This document shows, one piece after another, positions 50,362 to 52,018 of a stretch of DNA of 52,018 nucleotides. Every line of letters starts with the position of its first letter. Position 1 is the first letter of the stretch. The notes below the pieces were generated by a model. That model had not been told where the DNA came from, made no database searches, and worked only from the letters and a program-made list of their open reading frames with translations. The position numbers and the translations under genes were made by a program. This DNA is from Micromonospora sp. MP36 (lineage in GTDB: Bacteria; Actinomycetota; Actinomycetes; Mycobacteriales; Micromonosporaceae), in assembly GCF_008119785.1 (NCBI RefSeq), contig NZ_VSFA01000049.1, forward strand, positions 1 through 52,018, given 5' to 3'.

Positions 50362-50412
50362 GGTTATCTAGTCTCGCACGTGTCCGCCTGAACTCAGATC
50401 AACCGCGACGGC

Positions 50413-50428
50413 GACAGTTGCAACTGTC
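50413..50428. promoter_or_regulatory. 16-bp perfect palindrome upstream of the thioredoxin-TPR gene
   Basis: GACAGTTGCAACTGTC is a perfect uninterrupted palindrome in the 115-bp gap upstream of the thioredoxin-TPR start. With no spacer it cannot form a good hairpin, which favours a protein-binding operator over a terminator. The core TTGCAA resembles half-sites used by several MarR/TetR-type repressors. The regulator is unknown. Confidence 0.5.
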
Positions 50429-50440
50429 ACGCCAGGTGGG

Positions 50441-50469
50441 CGCCGGTGCCGGAAGTCCCGGCACCGGCG
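50441..50469 (-). terminator. 12-bp hairpin after the acyl-CoA mutase gene
   Basis: CGCCGGTGCCGG (50441-50452) and CCGGCACCGGCG (50458-50469) are exact complements with the loop AAGTC. They lie 7 bp beyond the mutase stop in the direction of transcription. No T-tract. Confidence 0.65.
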
Positions 50470-50476
50470 TGGCCAC

Positions 50477-52018
50477 TCAGAAGCGGGCGGGCTCGCGATA
50501 GACGCCCCACTCGGCGCGCAGCGCGTCGCAGATCTCGCCGAGGCTCGCCTCGGCGCGGACCGCGTCCAGCATGGCGGGGATCATGTTCTCCCCGGTCCGG
50601 CTGACCTCGACCATGCGCTGCACGGCGGCCTTGACCGCGGTGTCGTCGCGGGCGGCCTTGCGTTCCGCGAGCACCCGGCGCTGCTCCAGCTCCACCTCGT
50701 GCGAGATGCGCAGGATCTCCAGGTCCTTGGCGACCGTGCCGGTGTGGCAGTTGACGCCGACGATCTTCTTCTCGCCCTTCTCCAGCGCCTGCTGGTAGGC
50801 GAAGGCCGACTCGGCGATGTGCCCGGTGAACCAGCCGTCCTCGATGCCGCGCAGAATGCCCGAGGTCATCGGGCCGATCTTGTGCGGGCCGTCGCCGCCG
50901 AGCTGCTTGATCCGGGCGAAGATCTCCTCCGCCTCGGCCTCGATCCGGTCGGTGAGCGCCTCGACGTACCACGACCCGCCGAGCGGGTCGGCCACGTTGG
51001 TCACCCCGGTCTCCTCCATCAGCACCTGCTGGGTACGCAGGGCGATCTCGGCCGACTCGTCGGTGGGCAGGGCCAGGGTCTCGTCGAGGGCGTTGGTGTG
51101 CAGCGAGTTGGTGCCGCCGAGCACCGCCGCGAGGGCCTCCACCGCGGTCCGTACCACGTTGTTGACCGGCTGCTGGGCGGTGAGCGACACCCCGGCGGTC
51201 TGGGTGTGGAACTTCAGCCAGAGGGCCTTCTCGCTGGTGGCGCCGTAGACGTCGCGCAGCCAGCGGGCCCAGATCCGGCGGGCCGCCCGGAACTTGGCGA
51301 TCTCCTCGAAGAAGTCCACGTGGGAGTCGAAGAAGAAGCTCAGCCCCGGGGCGAAGACGTTGACGTCCAGCCCGCGGGAGAGCCCCAGCTCGACGTAGCC
51401 GAACCCGTCGGCCAGGGTGTACGCCAACTCCTGGGCGGCGGTCGCGCCGGCCTCCCGGATGTGGTAGCCGGAGACCGACAGCGGCTTGTACTTCGGGATC
51501 TCCCGGGCGCAGTACTCCATCAGGTCGCCGATCAGGCGCAGGTGCGGCTCCGGGTCGAAGAGCCACTCCTTCTGCGCGATGTACTCCTTGAAGATGTCCG
51601 TCTGGAGCGTGCCGTCCAGCCTGGACAGGTCGGCGCCCTGCCGCTCGGCGGCGACCAGGTACATGCAGAAGACCGGCACGGCCGGGCCGGAGATGGTCAT
51701 CGAGGTGGTCACGCCGGCCAGGTCGATGCCGCCGAAGAGGACCTCCATGTCGGCGGCCGAGTCGATGGCCACGCCGCAGTGGCCGACCTCGCCGAGCGAC
51801 TGCGGGTCGTCGGAGTCGCGGCCCATCAGGGTCGGCATGTCGAAGGCGACGGAGAGCCCGCCGCCGCCGGCGCCGAGGATCATCTTGTAGCGCTCGTTGG
51901 TCTGCTGGGCGTTGCCGAAGCCGGCGAACTGCCGGATGGTCCAGGTCCGCCCGCGGTAGCCGGTCGGGTAGAGCCCCCGGGTGTACGGGAACTCGCCCGG
52001 CCAGCCGATCCGCTCGAA
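50477..52018 (-). CDS. Acyl-CoA mutase large subunit (methylmalonyl-CoA mutase family), 5' end outside window
   Basis: B12-dependent carbon-skeleton mutase. The frame is open to the window edge (FERIGWPGEFPYTRGLYPTG is the first part seen), so the start is missing and 513 codons are visible. The TIM-barrel substrate domain is clear: RGRTWTIRQFAGFGNAQQTN, DMPTLMGRDSD, SGYHIREAGATA, FFFDSHVDFFEEIAKFRAAR, GGTNSLHTNALDE and DPLGGSWYVE. It ends GVYREPARF without the carboxy-terminal cobalamin-binding domain (DxHxxG), so a separate small subunit must supply it. The Tyr in YPTGY and the Arg in PHLRLIGD occupy positions that, in methylmalonyl-CoA mutase, bind the carboxylate (isobutyryl-CoA mutase has Phe and Gln). 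A carboxylated substrate is therefore favoured; this is inference. Confidence 0.93.
   Translation of the reverse strand, partial: FERIGWPGEFPYTRGLYPTGYRGRTWTIRQFAGFGNAQQTNERYKMILGAGGGGLSVAFDMPTLMGRDSDDPQSLGEVGHCGVAIDSAADMEVLFGGIDLAGVTTSMTISGPAVPVFCMYLVAAERQGADLSRLDGTLQTDIFKEYIAQKEWLFDPEPHLRLIGDLMEYCAREIPKYKPLSVSGYHIREAGATAAQELAYTLADGFGYVELGLSRGLDVNVFAPGLSFFFDSHVDFFEEIAKFRAARRIWARWLRDVYGATSEKALWLKFHTQTAGVSLTAQQPVNNVVRTAVEALAAVLGGTNSLHTNALDETLALPTDESAEIALRTQQVLMEETGVTNVADPLGGSWYVEALTDRIEAEAEEIFARIKQLGGDGPHKIGPMTSGILRGIEDGWFTGHIAESAFAYQQALEKGEKKIVGVNCHTGTVAKDLEILRISHEVELEQRRVLAERKAARDDTAVKAAVQRMVEVSRTGENMIPAMLDAVRAEASLGEICDALRAEWGVYREPARF

Overview
The window is very GC-rich actinobacterial chromosome. 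Its genes use GC-ending codons, Shine-Dalgarno-led ATG/GTG starts, a conservon (cvn) operon, a 180-kDa-class NAD-glutamate dehydrogenase, a SARP/NB-ARC/TPR regulator and LamG/RHS secreted giants. Together with a nested palindromic terminator of a type I recall from Micromonospora, this suggests Micromonosporaceae, probably Micromonospora or a close relative. No phylogenetic marker is present, so the genus is inference. I saw no rRNA, tRNA, CRISPR array, transposase, integrase or plasmid origin. Both edges cut genes: an ABC permease on the left and an acyl-CoA mutase on the right.

Layout, left to right. (1) 1-4729, plus strand: an alpha-glucoside utilisation operon with two MalF/MalG-type permeases, a LacI repressor and a GH13 alpha-glucosidase, closed by a nested palindrome shared with a convergent MFS gene. 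(2) 4783-9491, minus: a SARP-NB-ARC-TPR regulator followed 11 bp later by the MFS transporter. (3) 9620-19559, minus: a surface/secreted cluster of LamG protein, then a 2089-aa RHS/YD-repeat protein with three HYCDGC motifs, then a 61-aa two-helix membrane protein, ending in a 15-bp perfect hairpin. (4) 19686-24832: an AAA ATPase and the xylose genes xylB and xylA (minus), with a divergent ROK repressor (plus) and an AT-rich operator-like dyad between them. (5) 24902-31333: MarR regulator, PP2C-like phosphatase, polyprenyl glycosylphosphotransferase, a substrate-binding/VWA fusion lipoprotein-like protein and a lactonase-type beta-propeller.

(6) 31463-35372, minus: a cvnABCD conservon in which every junction overlaps (sensor kinase-like CvnA, roadblock CvnB, DUF742 CvnC, Ras-like GTPase CvnD). 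(7) 35780-37964, plus: three small genes I do not recognise. Two share a carboxy-terminal module, and two strong hairpins delimit the units. (8) 38063-38727: a gene-poor stretch. (9) 38728-40417, plus: an exported Asp/Lys pentapeptide-repeat protein overlapping a sortase gene; this is the most unusual pair in the window. (10) 40488-52018: NAD-glutamate dehydrogenase (minus), divergent MecA-like penicillin-binding lipoprotein (plus), arginase-family enzyme with a repetitive tail (minus), thioredoxin-TPR protein (minus) and an acyl-CoA mutase large subunit (minus, cut by the edge).

Most gene ends, including every convergent pair, are marked by strong GC-rich hairpins without a T-tract. The two sugar modules are complete for uptake plus hydrolysis (alpha-glucosides) or for isomerisation plus phosphorylation (xylose). 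Neither shows an ATPase subunit or a xylose importer inside the window.
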